DNA of 6,003 nucleotides from an uncultured Planctomycetaceae bacterium (GTDB lineage: Bacteria; Planctomycetota; Planctomycetia; Pirellulales; UBA1268), in NCBI GenBank assembly GCA_937926325.1, contig CALAZQ010000584.1, forward strand, positions 1 to 6,003, written 5' to 3'. The position numbers were made by a program, and so were the translations under genes. Every line of letters begins with the position of its first letter. Within the stretch, counting starts at the first letter, position 1. This document shows positions 1-6,003 of this stretch, one piece after another. A model generated the notes under the pieces. It searched no databases and was not told where the DNA came from. It worked only from the letters and a program-made list of their open reading frames with translations.

Positions 1-413
1 TGCCGACGTTCTGCGAGCTGGCCGGGGTGTCGCTGCCAAAAGGCTACAAGCCCGACGGTGTAAGCCAGACCAGAGCACTCTTCGGTCAGCCGTATCCGAC
101 TCGTGCGAAGCCGTTGTTCTGGAAAGCCGATGCTCCCTGGCCGGCCCCCAAGGATCGGCCAGAGCACTGGGGCGGCTGGGCTGTGGTAGCTGACCACTGG
201 AAGCTGATTGCCAGCCGCGACCGTAAACACACCGTTCTGTTCGATCTGGCGGCCGACCCGCTTGAGCAGACCGATTGCACGAAGGAACACCCCGAGGTGG
301 TGAGGTCGATGCAGGGGCTGCTGGATGAGTGGAGCAAACGCCTCCCCGCCACGCCTACCGGGCCCGTTTTTTCCGAACTGCGGCAGACCCTGGACGGTAA
401 TTCTGTTCAGTGA
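1..413 (+). CDS. Sulfatase, C-terminal fragment (5' end outside window)
   Basis: The reading frame is open from base 3 (Pro-Thr-Phe-Cys-Glu-Leu-Ala-Gly) to the TGA at 411-413, about 136 residues. It enters at the 'D-[LIV]-x-PTFCELAG' segment that marks the start of the last third of type I sulfatases. After it come the typical C-terminal subdomain features: HWGGWAVVADHWKLI, then LFDLAADPLEQTD, then a helix containing EVVRSMQGLLDEWSKRLP. This order is standard in planctomycete sulfatases often labelled N-acetylgalactosamine-6-sulfatase or arylsulfatase. The catalytic CxPxR region lies outside the window, so neither Cys/Ser type nor substrate can be judged. A GTG at 27 is an internal valine, not the start. 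The gene lies 208 bases upstream of a second, different sulfatase on the same strand. Family assignment is firm; the precise substrate is unknown. Confidence 0.93.
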   Translation, partial: PTFCELAGVSLPKGYKPDGVSQTRALFGQPYPTRAKPLFWKADAPWPAPKDRPEHWGGWAVVADHWKLIASRDRKHTVLFDLAADPLEQTDCTKEHPEVVRSMQGLLDEWSKRLPATPTGPVFSELRQTLDGNSVQ

Positions 414-496
414 TTTCTTCCACCGAGTAAAGCGACGGGTTTTTAAAAATAAGTCCGCTTCGCAGGGAATGAGAGGGTGTCCTCTGGCTGCGGTCG

Positions 497-534
497 GTTC
501 TGGGAGGCTCTTTTTTCAGATAAAAAACCAGAAC
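497..534. repeat. Imperfect inverted repeat in the leader of the arylsulfatase
   Basis: GTTCTGG (497-503) is exactly complementary to CCAGAAC (528-534). Inside it, TTTTTT (511-516) pairs with AAAAAA (522-527) around the 5-base loop CAGAT. Together they can form a 13-bp stem with a one-sided 7-base bulge (504-510). No T-run follows on either strand, so it does not look like a classical intrinsic terminator. It lies in the gap between two sulfatase genes, about 90 bases before the arylsulfatase start, where an operator, mRNA structure or degraded terminator would be possible. The pairing is seen directly; any function is inference. Confidence 0.45.
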
Positions 535-608
535 GGAGAGAAGCCTGCGCATTTTGCATAGCGAAAGTCTTTTGGAGGCGAAGAATAGTGGGTTCCACAT
601 TCCCCCCT

Positions 609-616
609 GAGGAAAG
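609..616 (+). promoter_or_regulatory. Shine-Dalgarno of the arylsulfatase
   Basis: GAGGAAAG stands directly upstream of the ATG at 622, with 9 bases between the GAGG core and the start. It supports 622 as the start; the next in-frame ATG would remove the signal peptide. Confidence 0.7.
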
Positions 617-621
617 TCGCA

Positions 622-3111
622 ATGCAGCGAGTACCCATACGGCAGCCGTCAAAAGCAGTTTTTTCATTTCTTTTTCTCGCATCGACTCTGTGTGTCTGTG
701 ATGCCTGGCTTTTTTCGGGGCATGTTTTTGGGGACGAGCCCCAGGCGACCACCGATCGTGATCGCACGGTTTTGCCGATGCCCAATACCGTCCGGCCAGA
801 TCTGGTTGTCTACGACGCGAAGAGTCCGGACGCACGATTTCCTGCGATTCCTCAGGTTCGGCCTCCGGAAGGGGCCCCAAATGTGCTGATTGTGTTGCTT
901 GATGACGTTGGCTTCGGCGCCTCGAGTGTTTACGGCGGACCGTGCCAGATGCCAACGCTCCAGCGGCTTGCGGACAACGGGCTTCGATACAACCGCTTTC
1001 ACACCACGGCACTCTGTTCGCCGACACGCCAAGCATTGCTAACGGGCCGGAATCATCACTCGGCCGGCATGGCGGCAATCACCGAACTGGCAACTGGTGC
1101 TCCGGGGTACAGTTCGGTACTCCCAAACTCGATTTCCCCTCTCGCGCAGACGCTGAAACTCAACGGCTACTGTACGGCCCAGTTCGGCAAGTGTCATGAG
1201 GTTCCCGTGTGGCAGGCGAGCCCCGTCGGTCCGTTTGATGCCTGGCCAACCGGTGGTGGTGGGTTTGAGTACTTCTATGGATTCATTGGTGGAGAAGCTA
1301 ATCAGTGGTACCCCACGCTCTACGAGGGAACCACACCCGTAGAGAACAAAAAGACGCCCGAAGAGGGCTACCACCTCATGGAGGATATGACCACGAAGGC
1401 GGTGAAGTGGATTGGTCAGCAAAAGTCCCTCGCCCCCGACAAGCCCTTTTTTATGTACTTCGCTCCTGGTGCTGCCCACGCCCCGCACCATGCACCCAAA
1501 GAATGGGCTGACAAATATAAGGGCAAGTTTGACCAAGGGTACGACAAGATTCGTGAAGAAACCTTTGCCCGTCAGAAACAACTGGGGGTGATCCCAGCAG
1601 ATGCCACACTCACCGCCGCCAATGCCGAAGTGCCACGGTGGGATGAGATCAGTGAAAGCTTCAGGCCGGTATTGAGTCGGGAGATGGAAGTCTATGCGGG
1701 CTTCCTCGAGTACACCGATCATCAGATTGGCCGCATCGTCGACGCGTTGGAGAAACTGCAGGTTCTTGATAACACCCTGATCTACTACATCGTTGGCGAC
1801 AATGGAGCGTCAGCTGAGGGAGGTCTGAATGGCTGCTTCAATGAAATGAGCTATTTCAACGGCATTCAAGACCTAGAAACAGAGGAATACCTCAGTGAAC
1901 GGATTGACGAACTTGGTGGGCCCGACTCGTATAACCACTACGCGGTGGGCTGGGCCTGTGCCATGAATACGCCGTACCAGTGGACGAAGCAGGTCGCCTC
2001 GCACTGGGGAGGAACCCGAAATCCCGTCATCGTTCATTGGCCTGCCGGTATTACGTCAAAAAATGAAATTCGCTCACAGTTCTGTCATGTCATCGATGTA
2101 GCCCCAACCGTTCTCGATGTGGCTGGCTTGCCGCAACCGCGGTTCGTTAATGGGGTCGAACAGGATCCAATTGAAGGCGTGAGCATGCGGTATTCATTCG
2201 ATGACAGTGGTGCAGAAGAACGGCACACCGTGCAGTATTTTGAAATTCTCTGTAACCGTGGCATCTATCATGACGGCTGGACTGCAGTCACCAAACACCG
2301 AAGCCCATGGGCATCACCGACGCTCAAACTGCCGGCCTTTGATGATGACGTTTGGGAGCTTTACGCCGATACGGACTGGACCCAGTCTGAGAATCTGGCT
2401 GCGAAGATGCCGGAAAAGCTTCGTGAACTGCAGCGACTTTTCCTGATTGAAGCTGCACGATACAAGGTGCTGCCGCTTGATGACCGTGTTTTTGAAAAGC
2501 TCAACCCCGACACAGCTGGACGTCCGGTGCTGGTGAAAGGCAAGACGCAGTTGCTGTTTCCCGGTATGGGTCGTCTGCTGGAAAATTGCGTTCTTAGCAT
2601 CAAAAATAAATCGCATGCTGTGACCGCAAAGATTGGCGTGCCAGCCGCGGGCGCGGAGGGAGTGATCATCTGCCAAGGTGCCAACATCGGAGGCTGGTCG
2701 CTCTACGCCCACGAGGGGAAAATCAAGTACTGTTACAACTACGGCGGGTTTGGAAACACCATTATCGAGTCGCCTGAAAAACTGACTGCTGGTGAGCATC
2801 AGGTCCGAATGGAGTTTGCTTACGACGGCGGTGGCCTCGGCAAGGGCGGCACCGTCAGCCTCTTCGTTGATGGCAAGCAGGTCGCCGAAGGCAAGTTGAA
2901 GGCCACCCTTGCGAACATCTATTCCGCTGATGACGGTTTGGATGTTGGTGAAGATTCAGGAGCGCCCGTCTCGCCTGATTATGGTCCAGTCGACAATGGC
3001 TTCAATGGTGAGATCAGTGGTGTCCAGTTGGCCATCACGGATGATTCCGAGACCGCTGGCGCGGTTGTCAGGCCGGAAGAGGCAGTGCGAGCAATGTTCG
3101 GCCGGCAGTAG
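622..3111 (+). CDS. Secreted arylsulfatase (type I sulfatase, formylglycine-dependent) with C-terminal beta-sandwich-like extension
   Basis: This 829-residue enzyme is predicted to hydrolyse sulfate esters in the periplasm or outside the cell. The N-terminus has basic residues, a hydrophobic core (about 12-26) and possible cleavage near VFG (35-37). Catalytic residues are complete: metal ligands D94-D95 (LLDDVGFG); the modified cysteine C132 in C-S-P-T-R (132-136), followed by QALLTGR; K190 and H192 in GKCHEVP; H286 in AAHAPHH; D393-N394 in VGDNG; and K456/H461 in KQVASHWGGTR. Cys in the first motif position implies activation by a formylglycine-generating enzyme, not encoded here. It matches the large bacterial arylsulfatases (about 750-830 aa), which share the FHTTALCSPTR segment. 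Residues about 640-810 form a Gly-rich, beta-predicted LamG/concanavalin-like region (LLFPGMG, VSLFVDGKQVAEG), possibly carbohydrate-binding. It is probably the first gene of a three-gene operon. Substrate is unknown; family is nearly certain. Confidence 0.97.
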   Translation: MQRVPIRQPSKAVFSFLFLASTLCVCDAWLFSGHVFGDEPQATTDRDRTVLPMPNTVRPDLVVYDAKSPDARFPAIPQVRPPEGAPNVLIVLLDDVGFGASSVYGGPCQMPTLQRLADNGLRYNRFHTTALCSPTRQALLTGRNHHSAGMAAITELATGAPGYSSVLPNSISPLAQTLKLNGYCTAQFGKCHEVPVWQASPVGPFDAWPTGGGGFEYFYGFIGGEANQWYPTLYEGTTPVENKKTPEEGYHLMEDMTTKAVKWIGQQKSLAPDKPFFMYFAPGAAHAPHHAPKEWADKYKGKFDQGYDKIREETFARQKQLGVIPADATLTAANAEVPRWDEISESFRPVLSREMEVYAGFLEYTDHQIGRIVDALEKLQVLDNTLIYYIVGDNGASAEGGLNGCFNEMSYFNGIQDLETEEYLSERIDELGGPDSYNHYAVGWACAMNTPYQWTKQVASHWGGTRNPVIVHWPAGITSKNEIRSQFCHVIDVAPTVLDVAGLPQPRFVNGVEQDPIEGVSMRYSFDDSGAEERHTVQYFEILCNRGIYHDGWTAVTKHRSPWASPTLKLPAFDDDVWELYADTDWTQSENLAAKMPEKLRELQRLFLIEAARYKVLPLDDRVFEKLNPDTAGRPVLVKGKTQLLFPGMGRLLENCVLSIKNKSHAVTAKIGVPAAGAEGVIICQGANIGGWSLYAHEGKIKYCYNYGGFGNTIIESPEKLTAGEHQVRMEFAYDGGGLGKGGTVSLFVDGKQVAEGKLKATLANIYSADDGLDVGEDSGAPVSPDYGPVDNGFNGEISGVQLAITDDSETAGAVVRPEEAVRAMFGRQ

Positions 3112-3171
3112 CCAATCAAGAAATCCCCTAAGACCCTTTGTGGTTATCGGGTTTCAACGAATCTAACGGTT

Positions 3172-3175
3172 GAGG
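3172..3175 (+). promoter_or_regulatory. Shine-Dalgarno that fixes the start of the HAD hydrolase
   Basis: GAGG lies 6 bases before the ATG at 3182. A TTG at 3170 is in frame and would add four residues, but it overlaps this motif and has no ribosome-binding site of its own, so 3182 is preferred. Confidence 0.7.
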
Positions 3176-3181
3176 TGCTAT

Positions 3182-4180
3182 ATGCGTGGCGTCTTCTTTG
3201 CGAGAGTGGCGGTTGCCGCTGTGGGTTGCCTGGGAGCGGTCACTGGCTTCGGGGATGACCCCTTGCCATCCTGGCGAGCGTCAGAGCCGAAGCGTGCGTT
3301 GCTCGATTTCGTCGCGGAGGTCACAGGTGTCGGGGCTGCTGGATTTGTGCCAGAGGCTGATCGGCTCGCCGTTTTCGATAATGACGGAACCCTCTGGCCG
3401 GAAGGTCCGCTGCCGGCTGAACTGATGTACGTTTTTGATGAGGCGAAAAGGCTTGCTGCGGCTGACGCTCAGCTAGCTGCTGATCCGATGGTGAAAGCTG
3501 CATTGCAGGGCGATCATAAAAAGCTTCTCGCCGGTGAGAAGCACGATGGGCTGATGCAATTGTTGGCGCTGACCCATGCGGATATGACCGCCAATGAGTT
3601 TGGTCGTCGAGTCAACGCCTGGTATGCCACTGCAAAGCATCCGAGATTTGAAAGGCATTACGGCGAATTAGCTTACAAGCCGATGCTTGAGGTGCTGGAG
3701 TTGCTTCGTGCAAACAACTTCAAGATAGCCATCGTCTCGGGTGGCGGCGTCGACTTCATGCGGCAATTTTCTGGTGAACTTTATGGCATTGAGCCAGAGT
3801 GGGTGCTCGGTTCGAGTGCCGATGTCGTGTTTGCAATCAAGGATGGACGGCCTGTTTTCATGAAGCAGGCAACAGGCCTCTACGTCAACGACAAGGTTGC
3901 GAAGAGTGTGCGAATTTTTCAGCAGCTTGGTCGGCGACCGGTTGCTTGCTTTGGTAATTCAGATGGTGACCAATCAATGCTCGAATACACCACCATCGGA
4001 AATCCGCTGCGGAGTTTCGGCATGTTGATTCACCACACCGATGCGGAGCGGGAATACGCCTACGATGCAAATCCTCCCGCAAGTGGCAGGCTCGTGACGG
4101 CGTTGAGCGAAGCAAAAAAGCGGCATTGGATTGTGGTCGATATGCGATCTGATTGGACAAGCGTATTTGGGGAAGACTGA
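3182..4180 (+). CDS. Exported HAD-superfamily phosphatase-like hydrolase (SerB-like)
   Basis: The protein has 332 residues. An N-terminal hydrophobic stretch after R2 and R8 (about 9-24), ending near VTGFG before DDP, looks like a signal peptide. All four HAD motifs are visible: motif I D66-N-D68-G-T70, with D66 the expected nucleophile; motif II S186 (IAIVSGGG); motif III K238 (VNDKVAK; K241 is an alternative); motif IV FGNSDGDQSML with D261 and D263. About 115 residues separate motifs I and II, consistent with a helical C1 cap as in phosphoserine phosphatases, so a small phosphorylated metabolite is the likely substrate. From memory, HAD proteins with DNDGTLW are recurrent neighbours of large arylsulfatases, suggesting a linked job. 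The gene starts 70 bases after the arylsulfatase stop and ends 26 bases before the next start, probably in one operon. Export is less certain than the fold. Confidence 0.92.
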   Translation: MRGVFFARVAVAAVGCLGAVTGFGDDPLPSWRASEPKRALLDFVAEVTGVGAAGFVPEADRLAVFDNDGTLWPEGPLPAELMYVFDEAKRLAAADAQLAADPMVKAALQGDHKKLLAGEKHDGLMQLLALTHADMTANEFGRRVNAWYATAKHPRFERHYGELAYKPMLEVLELLRANNFKIAIVSGGGVDFMRQFSGELYGIEPEWVLGSSADVVFAIKDGRPVFMKQATGLYVNDKVAKSVRIFQQLGRRPVACFGNSDGDQSMLEYTTIGNPLRSFGMLIHHTDAEREYAYDANPPASGRLVTALSEAKKRHWIVVDMRSDWTSVFGED

Positions 4181-4193
4181 GACACAGAATGAC

Positions 4194-4200
4194 GGAGAGG
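4194..4200 (+). promoter_or_regulatory. Shine-Dalgarno that fixes the start of the surface protein
   Basis: GGAGAGG ends 6 bases before the ATG at 4207. Two in-frame upstream candidates are less likely: an ATG at 4189, preceded only by a distant GGGGAAG, and a TTG at 4153 inside the previous gene. The 4207 start also gives a more normal signal peptide. Confidence 0.75.
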
Positions 4201-4206
4201 GCAAAG

Positions 4207-5679
4207 ATGCAAACTCGCGCCAATAAAGTTTTTCAGCAACTGATCAGTTTCAGCAAACGTGGATCGCTTGCCGTATTGTTTTTGGCAGTGAGTCTTCCTC
4301 AGGCAGGTTGGGCGCGGCCCGGTGGTGGTGGAGGACGACCAGGGGGTAGCGGGCGGCCTTCTGGTGGGGCCCGGCCCAGTGCTCCCAGCCGCCCAGCGCC
4401 AAGTCGGCCCGCCCCGGCGGCAAAGCCGTCACCGGTGACGCGGCCATCTGCGGGCGGAAACGTCGGAAAGAATCTCCCCAGTCAATCAGGAAAGACGCTC
4501 TCTGGAGCAGCGGCAGGAAAAGCGGCTGCCAGCCGGTCAGCAGCCGGTGCTGGCGTAGCTGGAAAAGCAGGGACGGCAGCTGGTGCCCGGGTAACAGGTG
4601 CACGACCTACCCAGGGGCAGGTGCAGGATTTCCTGAAGGCGTCTGGTGGTGGAACTGCAGATGGAAACGCCCGGGCCCGGGTTGATGCGGCCAAGACGAC
4701 AAGCGGTTCGGCGGTGTCAGATTTCCTGAACAAGAGCGGTGCCGCAGCAACGGGTGCTGCTGCGGCGACGGCCCCGCAGAATGTGGCCGGAGCCCGGTCG
4801 GATGCGATCTCGAATCGGACCGATGCCCGCTCAGATGTGCGGGGGAGTCGTGGCGAAAACCGGAACTTCGCTTCGGACAATCGGCAGGACCGGGTGTCAT
4901 CACGAGGCGATCGTCAGTCTGTACGTGTAGACAACCGCGGTGACGTGAGGAGTGATCTGGCTTCAGGTCGATCGGAACGAAGGACCACCCGTCAGCAGGC
5001 CCTGGGCGCGCAAGCGGATACCATCCGCTCAGAGCTCAACTCGGCATATAACAACGATCTCCACGAAGATTTCTGGTCAGGTTTGCAAACGGGCCACTAC
5101 TACTTCGACAAGAACCCGATCTTTTGGAGTTGGGTCGGCTTCGGAACGGTCTCACGGTTGATGCCATGGAACTGGGGTGAGGGCCGCTATTACGACTATG
5201 GCTCAGGTGGCGGCAGCTACTATGACGGCTCGACCGTCATGGCCGACGGCCAAGCGGTGCCTGTCGAAGAATATGCCCAGCAGGCTGAAGAGCTGGCGAT
5301 GAGCGTGCCCGAAGATAATGCTGAGGCCTCAGACACTGCCAGTGACGACTGGCTGCCGCTTGGTGTTTTTGCCGTTGCTCAGGAGGGTGAATCAGCTGCT
5401 ACGCCGACCATGTTTCTGCAACTTGCGATCCGTAATGACGGCGTGATTGCCGGTACGTACCAGAACAAAAAGACAGGCGAGACCGCCGGCGTTGAGGGTA
5501 TGGTCGATCAAGAGTCTCAACGGGCGGCCTGGACGTTCAGTGGCAAGACGACGCCGATTGTCGAGACCGGCATTCAAAACCTGACGATGAACGAGACACA
5601 GGTACTGGTGCATTTTGCAGATCAGGGCACCAAGACCTACCTGCTCGTGCGGGTTGAAAACCCTGACGCCGGCACGTGA
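4207..5679 (+). CDS. Exported low-complexity cell-surface protein with conserved Tyr-rich centre and C-terminal domain
   Basis: The start at 4207 gives 490 residues. A signal peptide is clear: basic residues to K17-R18, hydrophobic core 19-31, cleavage probably after A36 (AGWA). Then come a Gly/Pro/Arg/Ser-rich segment (37-86); an Ala/Gly-rich segment carrying two copies of V-x-D-F-L-x-x-S-G (139-147 and 170-178); an Arg/Asp/Asn-rich, charge-balanced segment (about 196-265); an aromatic segment (about 290-324: DFWSG, GHYYFD, FWSWVGFG, PWNWG); a Tyr/Gly motif leading to TVMADGQAVPVEEYAQQAEELA (328-363); an acidic linker; and a conserved-looking domain from W382 to the end (GVFAV, LQLAI, GTYQNKKTGET, QRAAWTF). 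From memory, this resembles planctomycete proteins labelled 'mu-protocadherin-putative cell-surface protein', a name without functional proof. No catalytic motif is evident. It is the last gene of the probable arylsulfatase operon. A structural, anchoring or matrix role is inference. Confidence 0.85.
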   Translation: MQTRANKVFQQLISFSKRGSLAVLFLAVSLPQAGWARPGGGGGRPGGSGRPSGGARPSAPSRPAPSRPAPAAKPSPVTRPSAGGNVGKNLPSQSGKTLSGAAAGKAAASRSAAGAGVAGKAGTAAGARVTGARPTQGQVQDFLKASGGGTADGNARARVDAAKTTSGSAVSDFLNKSGAAATGAAAATAPQNVAGARSDAISNRTDARSDVRGSRGENRNFASDNRQDRVSSRGDRQSVRVDNRGDVRSDLASGRSERRTTRQQALGAQADTIRSELNSAYNNDLHEDFWSGLQTGHYYFDKNPIFWSWVGFGTVSRLMPWNWGEGRYYDYGSGGGSYYDGSTVMADGQAVPVEEYAQQAEELAMSVPEDNAEASDTASDDWLPLGVFAVAQEGESAATPTMFLQLAIRNDGVIAGTYQNKKTGETAGVEGMVDQESQRAAWTFSGKTTPIVETGIQNLTMNETQVLVHFADQGTKTYLLVRVENPDAGT

Positions 5680-5700
5680 GTGGCTGTGTCTGCTGGATGA

Positions 5701-5739
5701 TCGAGTGGTGCTCAGCCGGTCCGGCTGAGCACCGCTCGA
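5701..5739. terminator. Strong hairpin between convergent genes (putative bidirectional terminator)
   Basis: Bases 5701-5717 pair with 5723-5739 over 17 positions, with one T-G wobble (5706/5734) and loop GGTCC (5718-5722); the loop can pair further, leaving one T. It begins 21 bases after the stop at 5679 and overlaps the last codons and stop of the reverse-strand DUF808 gene (5712). There is no T-run on either side, so it is not a canonical Rho-independent terminator. Position and stem strength still suggest it ends or protects transcripts from both directions. Confidence 0.5.
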
Positions 5740-6003
5740 CCAGTCTGAACAAACGCCAGCGTGATGCAGCCGGCCACGAAGCCAAAGATGCCATTGGCTG
5801 CCATCAGCGATAAATGTTCAAGGTCTGGCAGATTGTGGGATAGCGTTTCCTCTACGACATGGTGCAGCGACGGAATACCGTGCAGCACGATGCCGCCGCC
5901 CACCAAGAACATGGCAGTTGTGCCAGCGACAGAGAGTAGCCGCATGAGCCATGGTGCGGCTGTCACGATTCCGCGGCCCACGGCCCGGGCGGCCGCCGAC
6001 CGC
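5712..6003 (-). CDS. yedI: DUF808 family inner membrane protein (YedI-like), C-terminal fragment
   Basis: On the reverse strand the frame is open from the right edge to the TGA at 5714-5712, about 96 residues. The segment APWLMRLLSVAGTTAMFLVG, followed by GGIVLHG and SLHHVVEE, matches the C-terminal part of E. coli YedI ([20 protein letters not shown] then GGIVVHG and LHH, recalled from memory). Two hydrophobic helices are visible: one around LLSVAGTTAMFLVGGGIVL, the other around GIFGFVAGCITLAFVQ near the C-terminus. Family members are around 300 residues, so roughly the last third is present. The GTG at 5981 is an internal valine; the true start is outside the window. DUF808 proteins are polytopic membrane proteins of unknown function. 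It is convergent with the surface-protein gene, stops 32 bases apart, and shows no functional tie to the sulfatase cluster. Family is confident; function unknown. Confidence 0.93.
   Translation of the reverse strand, partial: RSAAARAVGRGIVTAAPWLMRLLSVAGTTAMFLVGGGIVLHGIPSLHHVVEETLSHNLPDLEHLSLMAANGIFGFVAGCITLAFVQTGRAVLSRTG

Larger units (their letters stand above)
414..621. other. Gap between the two sulfatase genes (leader region)
   Basis: This 208-base stretch is more A/T-rich than the flanking genes. It contains a TTTTTAAAAA palindrome (440-449), a short AGAGG/CCTCT hairpin (472-476 with 481-485, no T-run), the larger inverted repeat at 497-534, and the Shine-Dalgarno at 609-616. No convincing -35/-10 pair with normal spacing is visible, although planctomycete promoters often do not match the E. 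coli consensus. A reverse-strand frame (443-667) with a signal-peptide-like start crosses the gap but is not supported well enough to call as a gene. Confidence 0.6.

Noticed and set aside
472..485. AGAGG-GTGT-CCTCT hairpin after the first sulfatase, considered as its terminator.
   Set aside because: The stem is only 5 bp and no T-run follows.
554..587. TTGCAT and AGAATA considered as -35/-10 promoter boxes.
   Set aside because: The spacing is about 22 bases, too long, and neither box is a good match.
588..701. A 37-codon GTG-started frame preceded by GGAGG (574-578, 9 bases upstream), possibly a leader peptide overlapping the arylsulfatase start.
   Set aside because: It runs out of frame inside the signal-peptide region of a certain gene, stops 77 bases past that gene's start, and has no regulatory-looking codon pattern.
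1039..1722. Long reverse-strand frame of 227 codons inside the arylsulfatase.
   Set aside because: It is antisense to the catalytic core, where sense-strand motifs are fully conserved, and the translation shows no recognisable family.
2314..2799. Reverse-strand frame of 161 codons inside the arylsulfatase.
   Set aside because: Antisense shadow of a confident gene, with no domain or signal features.
3154..3173. TCAAC/GTTGA 5-bp stem that could cover the Shine-Dalgarno of the HAD gene.
   Set aside because: Five base pairs around a 10-base loop is too weak to argue for translational control.
3218..3229. A-V-G-C (residues 13-16 of the HAD protein), considered as a lipoprotein signal.
   Set aside because: Arg at residue 8 is too close and the hydrophobic stretch before the Cys is too short, so a normal signal peptide fits better.
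4903..4944. Two Arg-Gly-Asp tripeptides (residues 233-235 and 244-246) in the surface protein, considered as integrin-type adhesion motifs.
   Set aside because: The segment is so rich in Arg, Gly and Asp that such tripeptides are expected by chance.

Overview
The window looks like a chromosomal fragment from a member of the Planctomycetota or a close relative. This is inferred from a second sulfatase directly upstream of a large secreted arylsulfatase, from a Gly/Pro/Arg-rich cell-surface protein whose conserved tail resembles planctomycete proteins annotated as 'mu-protocadherin / cell-surface protein', from moderately high GC, and from the density of exported proteins. No 16S rRNA or other decisive marker is present, so the taxonomy is tentative.

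Layout: (1) positions 1-413 hold the C-terminal end of a first sulfatase, cut by the left edge. (2) 414-621 is a 208-base gap with an A/T-paired inverted repeat (497-534) and a Shine-Dalgarno for the next gene. (3) 622-3111 encodes an 829-residue exported arylsulfatase with a complete catalytic site (formylglycine-type C-S-P-T-R) and a C-terminal beta-sandwich-like extension. (4) 3182-4180 encodes an exported HAD-superfamily phosphatase-like hydrolase with all four HAD motifs. (5) 4207-5679 encodes an exported, low-complexity, Arg/Asp-rich surface protein with a Tyr-rich conserved centre and a conserved C-terminal domain. (6) On the opposite strand, 5712-6003 holds the C-terminal third of a DUF808/YedI-type inner membrane protein, convergent with gene 5. 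A strong 17-bp hairpin (5701-5739) sits in the convergent junction.

The three central genes are tightly spaced on one strand (70 and 26 bases apart), each with its own Shine-Dalgarno and signal peptide, so they are probably one transcription unit delivering a sulfatase, a phosphatase-like enzyme and a surface protein to the periplasm or cell surface. A plausible joint role is removal of sulfate and phosphate from an imported or surface-bound substrate, with the third protein acting structurally or as an anchor. That role is inference. No RNA genes, CRISPR arrays, insertion sequences or phage genes were seen.
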